NCBI GenBank assembly: GCA_002339345.1
Contig: DDKM01000070.1
Span: 1 to 11,359, forward strand
Direction: 5' to 3'
DNA length: 11,359 nucleotides
Origin: Firmicutes bacterium UBA2598
Lineage (GTDB): Bacteria; Bacillota; PH28-bin88
Position numbers and translations under genes: made by a program. The stretch's first letter is position 1. The number at the start of each line of letters is the position of its first letter. This document shows, piece by piece, positions 1 through 6,073 of this stretch. Under the pieces are notes generated by a model, which saw only the letters and a program-made list of their open reading frames with translations, did not search any database and was not told the DNA's origin.

Positions 1-579
1 GTCCGGCTTTTCCACCAGGTCCTGTACCCGGTACAGGCCGGGTTCCACGTACTCCGGCCTGACGATCCCGTATTTCCCGGTATCCTCCACCCTTACCTCC
101 TGCACGCCCAGCACGGTGCCACCGCACCGCTGGTATACATCCAGCATCTGCTGCAGGCAGGGCACCCGGCTGGCGATCACGTCGTCCCCCAAAAGCACCG
201 CAAAGGGCTCGTCCCCGATGAACTTCCGCGCGCACCACACCGCGTGCCCCAACCCCCGGGGCTCCTTCTGCCTTACGTAGTGGATGTCCACCATCTCGCT
301 GATCTCCCGCACAAGGCCCAGCAGTTCATGATTACCCTTCTGTTCCAGGGCAACCTCCATCTCGATGGAACGGTCGAAGTGGTCCTCGATGGCCCGCTTC
401 CCCCGGCCGGTGACGATGATGATGTCCTCAATCCCCGAGGCCACCGCTTCCTCCACTATGTACTGGATGGTGGGCTTGTCCACTATCGGCAGCATCTCCT
501 TGGGCTGGGCCTTGGTAGCCGGCAAAAACCGCGTCCCCAGCCCCGCCGCCGGGATGATGGCTTTGCGTACAGGTTTCAA
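1..579 (-). CDS. galU: UTP--glucose-1-phosphate uridylyltransferase, N-terminal 193 aa (runs off window)
   Basis: GalU makes UDP-glucose from UTP and glucose-1-phosphate in the cytoplasm, feeding polysaccharide synthesis and, with GalE, UDP-galactose. The reading frame is open from a TTG at 579 to the window edge, giving 193 of the usual ~290 residues. It shows the nucleotidyltransferase signature GLGTRFLPATKAQPKEMLPI near residues 13-32, then VEEAVASGIEDIIIVTGRGK, a GLGHAV stretch and an LLGDD metal/sugar-nucleotide motif. I chose TTG because AGGAG ends about 7-8 bases before it; an in-frame GTG at 588 lies too close to that site. The gene follows a stub of a dehydratase 3' end. A broken copy of its 5' part lies at 3819-4018. 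Family assignment is secure; the C-terminus is not visible. Confidence 0.95.
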   Translation of the reverse strand, partial: MKPVRKAIIPAAGLGTRFLPATKAQPKEMLPIVDKPTIQYIVEEAVASGIEDIIIVTGRGKRAIEDHFDRSIEMEVALEQKGNHELLGLVREISEMVDIHYVRQKEPRGLGHAVWCARKFIGDEPFAVLLGDDVIASRVPCLQQMLDVYQRCGGTVLGVQEVRVEDTGKYGIVRPEYVEPGLYRVQDLVEKPD

Positions 580-651
580 ATGAATCACTCCTATCCCGAC
601 TGGGCCAACCCGGGTCTTTCCTCACGGGTAAGCAAACCCCGGGCATCCCGC
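381..651. repeat. Duplicated segment, copy A (dehydratase tail + galU 5' end, intact galU)
   Basis: This block is homologous to 3819-4090 in the same orientation. Copy A is 271 bases and copy B is 272, consistent with one extra base in copy B that causes a frameshift. By eye, identity is high (about 95%) from roughly 490 to 651 and lower towards 381, with mismatches outside the conserved stretch often at third codon positions. The block spans the end of the dehydratase gene, the short gap, and the first ~66 codons of galU. Copy A carries the functional-looking galU. Confidence 0.88.
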
Positions 652-653
652 AC
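591..653 (-). pseudogene. Residual 3' tail of a duplicated 4,6-dehydratase gene (possible 20-codon ORF)
   Basis: This stretch reads RDARGLLTREERPGLAQSG and a stop, almost the same as the last 20 residues of the 650-aa dehydratase at 4030-5982 (RDARGLLTREETPALAQSG). The DNA match to 4030-4090 has only about four mismatches and stops near 651. The rest of that gene is absent here: the sugar transferase stop codon lies about 40 bases upstream. A GTG at 653 sits 8 bases after an AGGAGG (662-667), so a 20-residue peptide could be translated and could couple to galU, whose start is 12 bases past the stop. I infer a leftover of a duplication rather than a functional peptide gene. Confidence 0.7.
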
Positions 654-692
654 CAGTCCTGCCTCCTGTTGAAATACGGGTCATTTTGCCAG

Positions 693-1823
693 TTATGAAG
701 CCTTGCCGCGCATCAGCATCACCTTCAGGGTATGTAAAAGAATCTGGGCGTCTTTAAGAGGAGAAACGGTTTTGGCATATAAAAGGTCAAACCGCAGTTT
801 GTCCTCGGGAGAAGAACTGTATTTGCCCTCTATCTGAGCCAGGCCGGTGATGCCCGTCTTGATCTGGTGGCGGTAATCGTAGCCCGGCACCTGTTTACGA
901 AACTGTTCCACGAAAAAGGGGCGCTCCGGCCGGGGGCCGACAAAACTCATCTCGCCCTTAAGTACATTCCAGAGCTGGGGGAGTTCATCGATGCGGGCAG
1001 CCCGAAGCACCCGCCCAACACGGGTGATACGCGGGTCATGCTGGCTGGCCAGCACCGGGCCGGTAAGCTTTTCGGCATCCGGGACCATGGTGCGCAGCTT
1101 CAGCAGCTTAAAGACCTTTCCGCCACGGCCTACACGCTCCTGGCTGAGGAAAACGGGACCTGACGGGGATTCCAATTTAACGGCGATTGCAGCAAGGCAC
1201 ACCAGCGGGACGGCAGGTATGCCAAAGGCAACCGCCAGGAAAATGTCCATGGCCCGCTTCCAGGCCCCCACGGGCCGCCTGGCGAAACCAGTCAAGCGAA
1301 AGACAGGGGTGCCGTCCAGTTGCTCCAGTTGGGACTGGGCCACCAGGATCTCGTACATGTCAGGCACCACAAAGACAGACAAGCCCCGAGACAAGGCCTC
1401 CGCCAGCATGGGGCCGCGAACTTCCAAAGGTATATCCTCGCAAAAAAGAACGCCGTTAGCCGCAGCGTCATCCAGGGCAGCAGCTATTTCTTTGAAATGC
1501 CCCAGGACTGGCAAGGCAGGCTCTTGGTTAAACCGCAATTCGGGCCTGTCGATCACCAGACCGGCCACCTGGTACAAGCCCGCTCCTTCATCCGCCAGCC
1601 TTTGCGCCCTCTCCCGCGCCCTTGACGCGGAGCCCACCACTACCAACCGTAGCGGTCCCATCCGTTTCAAGGACCATACCCAGGCAAAGCGCCGCCACGC
1701 GCCCAAAAATATCAGTTGCAACAGAGCCGCCAGGATGATAACAGACCGGGGAAAAGCGAACTGGTGTAAGAGGAAGGATAGCGCCAAGGTTGCCAGAAAC
1801 AAAATTCCCGTAGCACAAATCAA
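693..1823 (-). CDS. Polyprenyl glycosylphosphotransferase (WcaJ/PssY type), 5'-truncated
   Basis: This family transfers a sugar-1-phosphate from a nucleotide sugar to undecaprenyl phosphate at the inner face of the membrane, starting a polysaccharide repeat unit. Visible parts are one membrane helix pair (residues ~1-42), a CoA-binding-like region (~57-165), a helical hairpin after KRAMDIF (~189-216), then ESPSGPVF, QERVG, KLRTM, the catalytic Asp-Glu pair in IDELPQL (279-280), GEMSFVGPRPERP and TGITGLAQ. The C-terminal catalytic domain looks whole. The usual length is ~460 residues, and here the first two or three helices are missing. In-frame homology (RRRWDEILSALICATG) continues upstream of the TTG at 1823 to about 1860, where it meets a palindromic repeat. 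No good start codon or ribosome site is visible, so the gene is probably a truncated remnant, though the catalytic domain alone might work if expressed. Confidence 0.85.
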   Translation of the reverse strand: MICATGILFLATLALSFLLHQFAFPRSVIILAALLQLIFLGAWRRFAWVWSLKRMGPLRLVVVGSASRARERAQRLADEGAGLYQVAGLVIDRPELRFNQEPALPVLGHFKEIAAALDDAAANGVLFCEDIPLEVRGPMLAEALSRGLSVFVVPDMYEILVAQSQLEQLDGTPVFRLTGFARRPVGAWKRAMDIFLAVAFGIPAVPLVCLAAIAVKLESPSGPVFLSQERVGRGGKVFKLLKLRTMVPDAEKLTGPVLASQHDPRITRVGRVLRAARIDELPQLWNVLKGEMSFVGPRPERPFFVEQFRKQVPGYDYRHQIKTGITGLAQIEGKYSSSPEDKLRFDLLYAKTVSPLKDAQILLHTLKVMLMRGKAS

Positions 1824-1869
1824 AGCCGATAAGATCTCGTCCCAGCGACGGCGCCCGGGGGTATAGAAA

Positions 1870-1910
1870 AGCCAACCACAAGAACCGTCCCTGTGGCTGG
1901 CTGGTTGGCT
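1870..1910 (-). repeat. REP-like palindromic element with GGGACGGTTCT core
   Basis: On the minus strand, outer arms AGCCAA and TTGGCT and inner arms CCACA and TGTGG enclose the loop GGGACGGTTCT; a few extra bases (a CCAG duplication) bulge from the left arm. From general knowledge, hairpins with a GGGACGGTTCT-like core are scattered in many copies in clostridial genomes and resemble REP elements mobilised by TnpA-like (RAYT) enzymes; I cannot check copy number here. It overlaps the last two bases of the vapC stop region and lies just beyond where the sugar transferase homology breaks off. It could also act as a transcript-end hairpin for vapBC, although no T-run follows. Confidence 0.65.
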
Positions 1911-2364
1911 AAGTAATATAATGGTCTAGCAGAATAACTTCAGGCAAATCAATTTTGGACCAAGCCAGGTCGTTGCCAACAATTGCCTCGCAACCAGCCA
2001 CCTTGGCAGTGGCAATGATGATCGAATCTGGTAGAGGTAAATTAGTTTTCGCTCTGATAGATGCAGCCATCTGACCAATTTGGCGCGAAACAGGCACAAC
2101 TGACAATCCAGGAAAATTATTGAGCAATAACTCTACCATAACTAAGGCTTCTTTGTTATCTTTTTTTTGCACTCCAACCAGGAGTTCAGCCTCAGAAATG
2201 ACAGAAATAATAGCTTCTAGTCTCCCTTCTTCAAAAAGATGAAATAAGGGTTTTAAAAGGTTGTCATAACGGTCAATGCCCTGCAAAAAATAAATGATCA
2301 CATTGGTGTCAAGCAATAAGCGCCTGACGTTGGCAACCTTGTTTAAAAATGCTTCTTGTCCCAT
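1909..2364 (-). CDS. vapC: VapC-like PIN-domain toxin (type II toxin-antitoxin)
   Basis: PIN-domain ribonucleases of this kind cut RNA with Mg2+/Mn2+ held by a cluster of acidic residues, and are held inactive by the cognate antitoxin. The 151-residue protein shows LLLDTNVIIYF with Asp19, SEAELLVGV with Glu60, LPDSIIIATA with Asp113, and VGNDLAWSKI with Asp132, so the full acidic set is present. The ATG at 2364 overlaps the antitoxin reading frame by 22 bases and follows an AAGGA about 9 bases upstream, inside vapB. No later start fits, because the catalytic LLLDTN motif follows almost at once. Base composition is clearly more AT-rich than the neighbouring polysaccharide genes, suggesting separate ancestry. 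The gene appears intact although both flanks are decayed. Confidence 0.93.
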   Translation of the reverse strand: MGQEAFLNKVANVRRLLLDTNVIIYFLQGIDRYDNLLKPLFHLFEEGRLEAIISVISEAELLVGVQKKDNKEALVMVELLLNNFPGLSVVPVSRQIGQMAASIRAKTNLPLPDSIIIATAKVAGCEAIVGNDLAWSKIDLPEVILLDHYIT

Positions 2365-2600
2365 GCTTCGCGTTCCTTCCTTACATATGCATTGACCTCT
2401 TCCGAGCTACGACCATAGACATTCTTCAATGAACCAGCCAGCAGTTCCGTATAACTTGTAGTTTTTGGCGATAGAATAATCTTATCTCCTTTAACTTCTA
2501 ATAACAGCTTTTGGCCCGGCTGGAGACCTAACTTCTTATAGACCATCGCAGGCAAGGTTATTTGCCGCTTACTGGAAATCTTTATAATTACTTGCTCCAT
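2343..2600 (-). CDS. vapB: VapB-like antitoxin, AbrB/SpoVT fold
   Basis: Antitoxins of this class bind the promoter as swapped-hairpin dimers and block the PIN toxin with their C-terminal tail. Residues 1-50 (VIIKISSKRQITLPAMVYKKLGL, then LLLEVKGDKIILSP) are a typical AbrB-type DNA-binding domain. Residues 60-85 (YGRSSEEVNAYVRKEREAW) match the usual toxin-binding tail. The length, 85 residues, is normal. The ATG at 2600 follows GGGGG by about 8 bases. It is first in a two-gene unit, with vapC starting inside its last codons. Autoregulation is likely, given an inverted repeat across the -35 box of the promoter just upstream. The gene is AT-rich relative to its surroundings. Confidence 0.93.
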   Translation of the reverse strand: MEQVIIKISSKRQITLPAMVYKKLGLQPGQKLLLEVKGDKIILSPKTTSYTELLAGSLKNVYGRSSEEVNAYVRKEREAWDKKHF

Positions 2601-2632
2601 TTTATATCCCCCATACAGTTACTATTAAAGTT

Positions 2633-2661
2633 ATTATAAATCCGGTAAGCGGTTATAGCAA
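2633..2661 (-). promoter_or_regulatory. Sigma-A-type promoter of vapBC
   Basis: On the minus strand, TTGCTA (2661-2656) and a perfect TATAAT (2638-2633) are separated by exactly 17 bases. Transcription would start near 2626, leaving a leader of about 25 bases with the GGGGG ribosome site before the vapB ATG at 2600. This is the clearest promoter in the window. Confidence 0.8.
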
Positions 2662-2671
2662 TAGCTTGCTA
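2656..2671. promoter_or_regulatory. Inverted repeat over the vapBC -35 box, candidate VapB operator
   Basis: TAGCAA and TTGCTA form a perfect 6-bp inverted repeat separated by TAGC; the left arm is the complement of the -35 hexamer. A nested palindrome TTGCTAGCAA covers 2666-2675. AbrB-type antitoxins bind symmetric sites at their own promoter, so an operator role is plausible but inferred. Confidence 0.5.
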
Positions 2672-3047
2672 GCAAATCCTGTGTTTAGAGTACCGGAGAT
2701 GGCCACCACGCCCGCCCATCTCTTCCTCGTCGGGAAGGACAAATTTGTGAATAGCTCTTCGTAACAATATCTCATCCCGCCCGGTAATCACCGCGACTCC
2801 CAACCGTTCATGGTGCGCCACCTTCCCTCGGTACTTCTTGCCTGCTCTGGTCAAGGCACTTTCTTCAAGATCGGGCGCTTTCTTTTTGACAACTTGTTCC
2901 TTCTCGAATTGGATACGCATAAAGACCGCTTCCCCTACGTGTGAAAGCGGGTAATGACCAATGTCGTGTAAAAGGGCAGCCATACGGTGACGTACCTCCT
3001 CGGCACCGTCAGGGGAAAACGCGCCTCTTTTGGCCAGGGCTTTTCCA
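2669..3047 (-). pseudogene. HD-domain phosphohydrolase fragment, broken at both ends
   Basis: The frame reads ALAKRGAFSPDGAEEVRHRM and then AALLHDIGHYPLSHVGEAVF, the metal-binding core of HD-superfamily hydrolases (COG1078-like), with the His-Asp pair at residues 6-7 counted from the ATG at 2983. A later AHHERLGVAVI stretch also fits the family. That ATG is internal to the homology, the frame upstream has no start codon and ends at a stop near 3058, and the N-terminal part that should carry the first conserved His is missing. After LPDEEEM the sequence no longer resembles the family and stops at 2669, inside the vapBC promoter repeat. At most about 125 of an expected 300-plus residues remain. 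It is a decayed remnant, unrelated to sugar metabolism. Confidence 0.75.
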
Positions 3048-3093
3048 CCACTGCTTTGTTACTTTGCTCAATGCGACCATACCACATTCGCAT

Positions 3094-3733
3094 CTATTTG
3101 CTATAACCCTCCGCGTGGGCCCGGTGCCAGGCCCAGGCGGTTTCGATGATGCTTTCCAGTTGGGTGTACTCCGGTCTCCAGCCCAGCTCCCGGCGGGCTT
3201 TTTCCGAAGAAGCCACTAATACAGCCGGGTCTCCCTCCGGCCTCGCGCCTGTTTCGTACGGGATGGGCCTGCCCACCACCCGTTCCGCCGCCTTAACCAC
3301 CTCCAGCACCGAGTAGCCGTTACCGTTCCCCAAATTGTAGACGGAAAACGGAGCGCCACCCGCCAGGGCTTCCAGCGCCAGGATATGCGCCCGGGCCAAG
3401 TCGTCCACGTGGATGTAGTCCCGGACAGCCGTACCGTCATGGGTGGGATAGTCATCCCCGAATACGGTCAACCCTTCCCTCAAGCCGAGGGCAGCCTGCA
3501 GCACCAGCGGGATCAGGTGGGTTTCAGGGGTATGGTCCTCACCCAGGTCCCCTTCCGGCGCAGCCCCCGCCGCGTTAAAATACCGCAAGGAGACGGACTT
3601 CAAGCCATAAGCCCGGCCGTAGTCGGCTAGCACCTTTTCGATCATTGCTTTAGTTTGACCATACCGCCTCCAGTAACCGCCTCACCGTATGGCAGCCAAT
3701 GTACCCCGCCCCGCCGGTAACCAGAACTCGCAC
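3094..3733 (-). pseudogene. galE: UDP-glucose 4-epimerase with internal deletion and frameshift
   Basis: A GTG at 3733, 7 bases after GGAAAGGGG, begins VRVLVTGGAGYIGCHTVRRLLEA, the NAD-binding start of GalE. At about 3665 the sequence jumps to YGQTKAMIEKVLADYGRAYGL, which begins at the catalytic Tyr-x-x-x-Lys. Roughly 125 residues (most of the Rossmann domain with its Ser/Thr catalytic residue) are lost and the two parts are in different frames; the 5' frame stops at 3650. The remaining 3' part runs on as a clean frame (RYFNAAGAAPEGDLGE, DYIHVDDLARAH, NLGNGNGYSVLEV) to a stop at 3094. It is not a recent copy of the intact galE at 8696-9676: the proteins differ at many positions. The 3' frame is well preserved, so the deletion may be fairly recent. 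Confidence 0.9.
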
Positions 3734-3818
3734 CGGTAAGCCCCTTTCCGTTTCCAGGTTGCTTCTCTGCCGCTGTCTATTAGTTCATCTCTTAGCAGGC
3801 GCGGAAGGTATTCTTGTG

Positions 3819-4018
3819 GGTCATCAATAGCCCGCTTCCCCCGCCCGGTGACTATAATAATGTCCTCTATCCCTGACGCCACCGCTTCTTCCACTACGAA
3901 CTGGATAGTTAGGCATTTCCACTATCGGCAGCATCTCCTTGGGCTGGGCCTTGGTGGCCGGCAAAAACCACAGCCCCAGCCCCGCCGCCGGGATGATGGC
4001 TTTGCGTACAGGTTTCAA
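3819..4018 (-). pseudogene. galU: galU 5' fragment, frameshifted and truncated
   Basis: From a TTG at 4018 with the same upstream AGGAG as the intact galU, the frame gives LKPVRKAIIPAAGLG, then LWFLPATKAQPKEMLPIVEMP. One extra base near 3910-3917 shifts the frame, and VVEEAVASGIEDIIIVTGRGKRAIDD continues in the next frame. The normal GLGTRF motif reads GLGLWF here, so the conserved Arg of the nucleotide-binding loop is lost as well. Homology ends near 3819, about 66 codons in. The following bases to 3734 encode an unrecognised stretch (PQEYLPRLLRDELIDSG) before the broken galE starts. It directly follows the dehydratase gene, the same order seen in remnant form at the left edge. Confidence 0.88.
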
Positions 4019-4090
4019 ATGAATCACTCCTATCCCGACTGGGCCAAGGCGGGTGTTTCCTCACGGGTAAGCAAACCACGGGCATCCCGC
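3819..4090. repeat. Duplicated segment, copy B (dehydratase 3' end + dead galU 5' end)
   Basis: This is the partner of 381-651 in direct orientation. Copy B keeps the whole dehydratase gene but only a broken galU start. Past 4090 the match stops abruptly (GCTGGTTTGGC versus ACCAGTCCTGCC), marking one recombination endpoint within the last ~22 codons of the dehydratase gene. Confidence 0.88.
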
Positions 4091-5982
4091 GCTGGTTTGG
4101 CTTGCATATCACTAATAATAGCCTCACTGGCATCCGCCAGCCCCTGCCTGTCCGAACGGAAGGCAGGAAGGACAGACCGCAGGAGGGCACTCACCTCTTC
4201 CTCGCCGGCAATCCAGCCAGGTTGTCCTACCGTATGCAACAGCCGTTCCAGGGCGGCGGCATCTACCCCGTCCGGCCTGGCCACAAAGATCCGCTGGTGG
4301 CGGGTAGCGCCGATCCCTTCCTCCGAGGTGAGGATCTCTTCGTACAACTTCTCTCCGGGCCGGATGCCGGTATATACTATCTCGATGTCCTCATCCGGCT
4401 CAAAGCCGGACAGCCGGATCATGCTCCTGGCCAAATCAACAATCTTTACCGGTTCGCCCATGTCCAGGATAAACACTTCCCCGCCCCGGGCCAGGGCTCC
4501 CGCCTGGATTACCAGCTGCACCGCCTCGGGGATGGTCATGAAGTAGCGGGTCATTTCCGGGTGGGTAACGGTAACCGGCCCGCCCCGGGCAATCTGCTTC
4601 TTGAAAAGGGGCACCACGCTGCCGCGGCTGCCCAGCACGTTGCCGAACCGCACCGCCGCAAACCGGGTCTTGCTGGTACGGGATATTTCCTGCACCACCA
4701 TCTCCGCCACCCGCTTGGTGGCCCCCATGACACTGGTGGGGTTCACCGCTTTATCGGTGGAAACAAAAATAAAGGCTTCCGCCCGATGCCGGTGGGCGGC
4801 ACGGGCGACGCACCAAGTCCCCAGGATATTGTTCTTTAACGCCTCAGCAGGGTTTTCCTCCATCAGCGGGACATGCTTGTGGGCTGCGGCGTGGAATACC
4901 ACCTGCGGCTGGTACCTTTTAAAGATATCGTTAACGGCCGGGGCATCCTTAACGTCCACTATCACTGGAACCAGGTCCAGTTCGGCGTTGCCATCCTGCA
5001 GTTCCTGGTGGATCTCGTAGATGCTGTTCTCCCCATGTCCAAGGAGAACCAGTTTTCGTGGGGCAAACTGCGCCACCTGCCGGCACAGTTCCGAGCCAAT
5101 GGACCCTCCCGCCCCGGTAACCAGCACCACCCGGCCGGCAAGGTAACCGGCCATGGACTCCAGGTCCACCTGTACCGGCTCCCGCCCCAAGATATCTTCT
5201 ACCTGCACCTCCCGGATCTGGCTGACGGACACCCGCCCGTCGATCAGCTCGTAAATCCCCGGCAGGATCTTCAGTTTGGCTGGAGTGGCCTGGCAGATGT
5301 CCACGATCTCCCGGATCACCCGCCCCGGGGCGGAGGGAATAGCTATGATAATCTCTTCTACCCCGTAGTCCTCTACCAGCCGGGGGATGTCCTCCCGCCT
5401 CCCTAAAACTGGCAGGCCGAACATCTCCAGCCTTTGCTTGGCGGGGTCGTCGTCCACAAACCCGATGGGTACACTCTTATGGCCATTGTAATTTTTTAAC
5501 TCCCGGGCCACCGCCGCCCCGGCATCTCCCGCACCCACAATCAGCACCGGTTTGCCTGCACGCACCCGCACCGGTTTAAGCCCGTAGTCCCGGAACAACC
5601 GCCAGGAAAGGCGCGACCCACCGATAAACAGAATATTCAGCATCCAGGACAGGGCAAAGACGCTCCGTGGCAAGGGAAAGGTACTGCCCTGCATCTGGAA
5701 GTACGCATAGGTGATATTCACCAGGGTACCCACCGTGACCGCACTTACAATAGAAAGCAGCTCACCCACACTGGCATACTGCCACAGGCGGTTGTACAGC
5801 CCAAAGGCGTAAAAACAGGCCAGCCGTACTACAGTAAAGACCAGCGCCAATTGCTGGTAAGAAACTATGTATTGGCGGGGAATCGCGCCGTCAAAGCGAA
5901 GCCACAGGGCCAGCAAGAGCGCTGCGTTCACCAGGACGGCATCCACCGCCATTAGAATAAGCATCCGTTTGGGACGACTCAC
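4030..5982 (-). CDS. Membrane UDP-GlcNAc 4,6-dehydratase-like protein (EpsC/PglF/CapD family)
   Basis: Enzymes of this family convert UDP-GlcNAc to the 4-keto-6-deoxy sugar, the first step to bacillosamine-type sugars. At 650 residues it has the full layout: four membrane helices (about 9-130), a first Rossmann domain (VGAGDAG, 149-155), then the catalytic SDR domain with VTGAGGSIGSE (288-298), AAAHKHVPLME (365-375), STDKAVNP (408-415) and MGATKR (419-424). Met replaces the usual Tyr ahead of Lys423, as is typical of this dehydratase branch. GNVLGSRGSVVPLF and the C-terminal TGIRPGEKLYEE are also present. The start is a GTG at 5982, 7 bases after AGGAGG. About 50 poorly conserved residues end the protein, and the last 20 of them recur at 591-653. 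It follows the aminotransferase after a 91-base gap. Substrate is inferred from family and neighbours. Confidence 0.93.
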   Translation of the reverse strand: MSRPKRMLILMAVDAVLVNAALLLALWLRFDGAIPRQYIVSYQQLALVFTVVRLACFYAFGLYNRLWQYASVGELLSIVSAVTVGTLVNITYAYFQMQGSTFPLPRSVFALSWMLNILFIGGSRLSWRLFRDYGLKPVRVRAGKPVLIVGAGDAGAAVARELKNYNGHKSVPIGFVDDDPAKQRLEMFGLPVLGRREDIPRLVEDYGVEEIIIAIPSAPGRVIREIVDICQATPAKLKILPGIYELIDGRVSVSQIREVQVEDILGREPVQVDLESMAGYLAGRVVLVTGAGGSIGSELCRQVAQFAPRKLVLLGHGENSIYEIHQELQDGNAELDLVPVIVDVKDAPAVNDIFKRYQPQVVFHAAAHKHVPLMEENPAEALKNNILGTWCVARAAHRHRAEAFIFVSTDKAVNPTSVMGATKRVAEMVVQEISRTSKTRFAAVRFGNVLGSRGSVVPLFKKQIARGGPVTVTHPEMTRYFMTIPEAVQLVIQAGALARGGEVFILDMGEPVKIVDLARSMIRLSGFEPDEDIEIVYTGIRPGEKLYEEILTSEEGIGATRHQRIFVARPDGVDAAALERLLHTVGQPGWIAGEEEVSALLRSVLPAFRSDRQGLADASEAIISDMQAKPARDARGLLTREETPALAQSG

Positions 5983-6073
5983 AGGGTTCCCTCCTACCGC
6001 AAACTCATGGTAATGATTACACTCCCCATCAAACTTCCGGTTCCTGCTGCAATCACCGCATTAGTTCAACCCG

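Noticed and set aside
991..1866. 291-codon plus-strand open frame opposite the sugar transferase
   Set aside because: The translation is Arg/Ser/Thr-rich with no recognisable motif, and it mirrors a minus-strand gene with clear family motifs; long antisense frames are common in GC-rich coding DNA.
1870..1910. Insertion-sequence end or target-site duplication around vapBC
   Set aside because: No transposase gene, no matching inverted repeat at the other side of vapBC, and no flanking direct repeat found by eye; only the single hairpin is present.
3094..3733. Programmed frameshifting to rescue the broken galE
   Set aside because: More than a hundred codons including most of the NAD domain are missing, so shifting frames could not restore an enzyme; no slippery site with a downstream stem is visible.
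3848..4839. Two long plus-strand frames (232 and 245 codons) opposite the dehydratase and dead galU
   Set aside because: No family motifs and low-complexity composition; the opposite strand carries conserved catalytic motifs across the same bases.
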